Below are positions 5,196 through 5,612 of a DNA stretch of 5,612 nt, piece after piece. The stretch is taken from positions 16,057 to 21,668 of the forward strand of contig JAESSH010000006.1 in the NCBI GenBank assembly GCA_016764205.1. The letters run 5' to 3'. Positions within the stretch are counted from its first letter, which is position 1. Each line of letters begins with the position of its first letter. The notes beneath the pieces are model-generated. The model was not told the DNA's origin and made no database searches. It worked only from the letters and a program-made list of their open reading frames with translations. Both the position numbers and the translations under genes were made by a program. The stretch comes from Sulfurimonas sp. Lineage in GTDB: Bacteria > Campylobacterota > Campylobacteria > Campylobacterales > Sulfurimonadaceae.

Positions 5196-5612
5196 TCATC
5201 CACCTGTTTCATAAAAAGCACGTGAAGAAACTTCATTTTCTCCCCAACGGTTTTTTTCAGGTTTTGTTCGTACAACTTCTTTAAGTACTGCTCTTGCCTC
5301 GCTCGCATTATTATTTTTAACACTTTGCGCAATACTCATCGCCTCATCAAAATAGAGACATGGAATAAGATTACCCTCAGCTGTTAACCTGATACGATTA
5401 CATTTTTTACAAAAGTCATCTCCATAAGGCTCTATTATTCCAAACCTATACCCATCTTCCATTGTATAATAATGCGCGGGAGAAGTTCCATCGAAACCAT
5501 CATCACTAAAGCTATATTTTTGTGAGAGAGTTTTTAAAATTTCAAAAGATTTTAAGCCCTGTATCTCTTTATCTGCAAATTTATTTTCCATATATTCAAT
5601 AAAACGAAGAGA
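5196..5612 (-). CDS. moaA: GTP 3',8-cyclase MoaA, C-terminal part (N-terminus off the right edge)
   Basis: The frame is open to the window edge, giving 138 residues. An internal ATG at 5591 is not the start, since the frame continues upstream as SLRFIEY, matching the RFIE segment of MoaA. The visible part holds the C-terminal GTP-binding 4Fe-4S site, DFCKKCNRIRLT and NLIPCLYF, a CX2CX13C pattern, followed by helices and the terminal Gly-Gly needed for the cyclisation. MoaA converts GTP to 3',8-cyclo-7,8-dihydro-GTP, which MoaC turns into cyclic pyranopterin phosphate, at the start of molybdenum cofactor synthesis. The N-terminal radical SAM CX3CX2C motif lies outside the window. queE follows after 21 bp, so two radical SAM genes from different pathways appear to share a transcript. 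Confidence 0.95.
   Translation of the reverse strand, partial: SLRFIEYMENKFADKEIQGLKSFEILKTLSQKYSFSDDGFDGTSPAHYYTMEDGYRFGIIEPYGDDFCKKCNRIRLTAEGNLIPCLYFDEAMSIAQSVKNNNASEARAVLKEVVRTKPEKNRWGENEVSSRAFYETGG

Noticed and set aside
5504..5513. CACTAAAGCT, the repeat's conserved 10-mer, inside moaA
   Set aside because: It encodes part of a plausible MoaA segment (YSFSDD), and neither flanking hairpin is present, so it is most likely chance.

Overview
This is an AT-rich, densely packed chromosomal window with ordinary housekeeping genes. Protein character (RsmI, a long QueD, and a QueE with a split cysteine motif) and base composition suggest a Campylobacterota bacterium, probably near Sulfurimonas. 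That placement comes from recall and was not tested by a search.

Left part (1-1787, minus strand): a ribosome cluster read right to left, rpmE (zinc-type L31), then rsmI (16S rRNA C1402 2'-O-methyltransferase), then an rlmB/TrmH-type 23S rRNA 2'-O-methyltransferase that is cut by the left edge. A good -10 box and a short hairpin lie in the rpmE leader.

Middle (1788-3677): a 234-bp intergenic stretch, an unrecognised four-helix membrane protein on the minus strand, and then, divergently, a full-length moeA on the plus strand. Only 30 bp separate the last two genes.

Right part (3674-5612, minus strand): moaA (C-terminal part, cut by the right edge), queE and queD in one direction. MoaA and MoeA act at the first and last stages of molybdenum cofactor synthesis. 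QueD and QueE make successive intermediates of 7-deazaguanine (preQ0/queuosine) synthesis. MoaA and QueE are both radical SAM enzymes. queD and moeA converge and overlap by 4 bp at their stops.

The most notable non-genic feature is an intergenic repeat of about 65 bp. Two copies (65 of 67 bases identical) lie in tandem between queE and queD. A third, diverged copy (42 of 60 bases, gap-free) lies between rpmE and rsmI. All three have the same orientation relative to the host transcription unit. As RNA of the transcribed strand each folds into a small stem-loop, a conserved GCUUUAGUG linker, and a fully paired long stem. The stem stays paired through two double compensatory changes and three single changes that keep pairing, which points to a selected RNA structure or a palindromic mobile repeat rather than chance.
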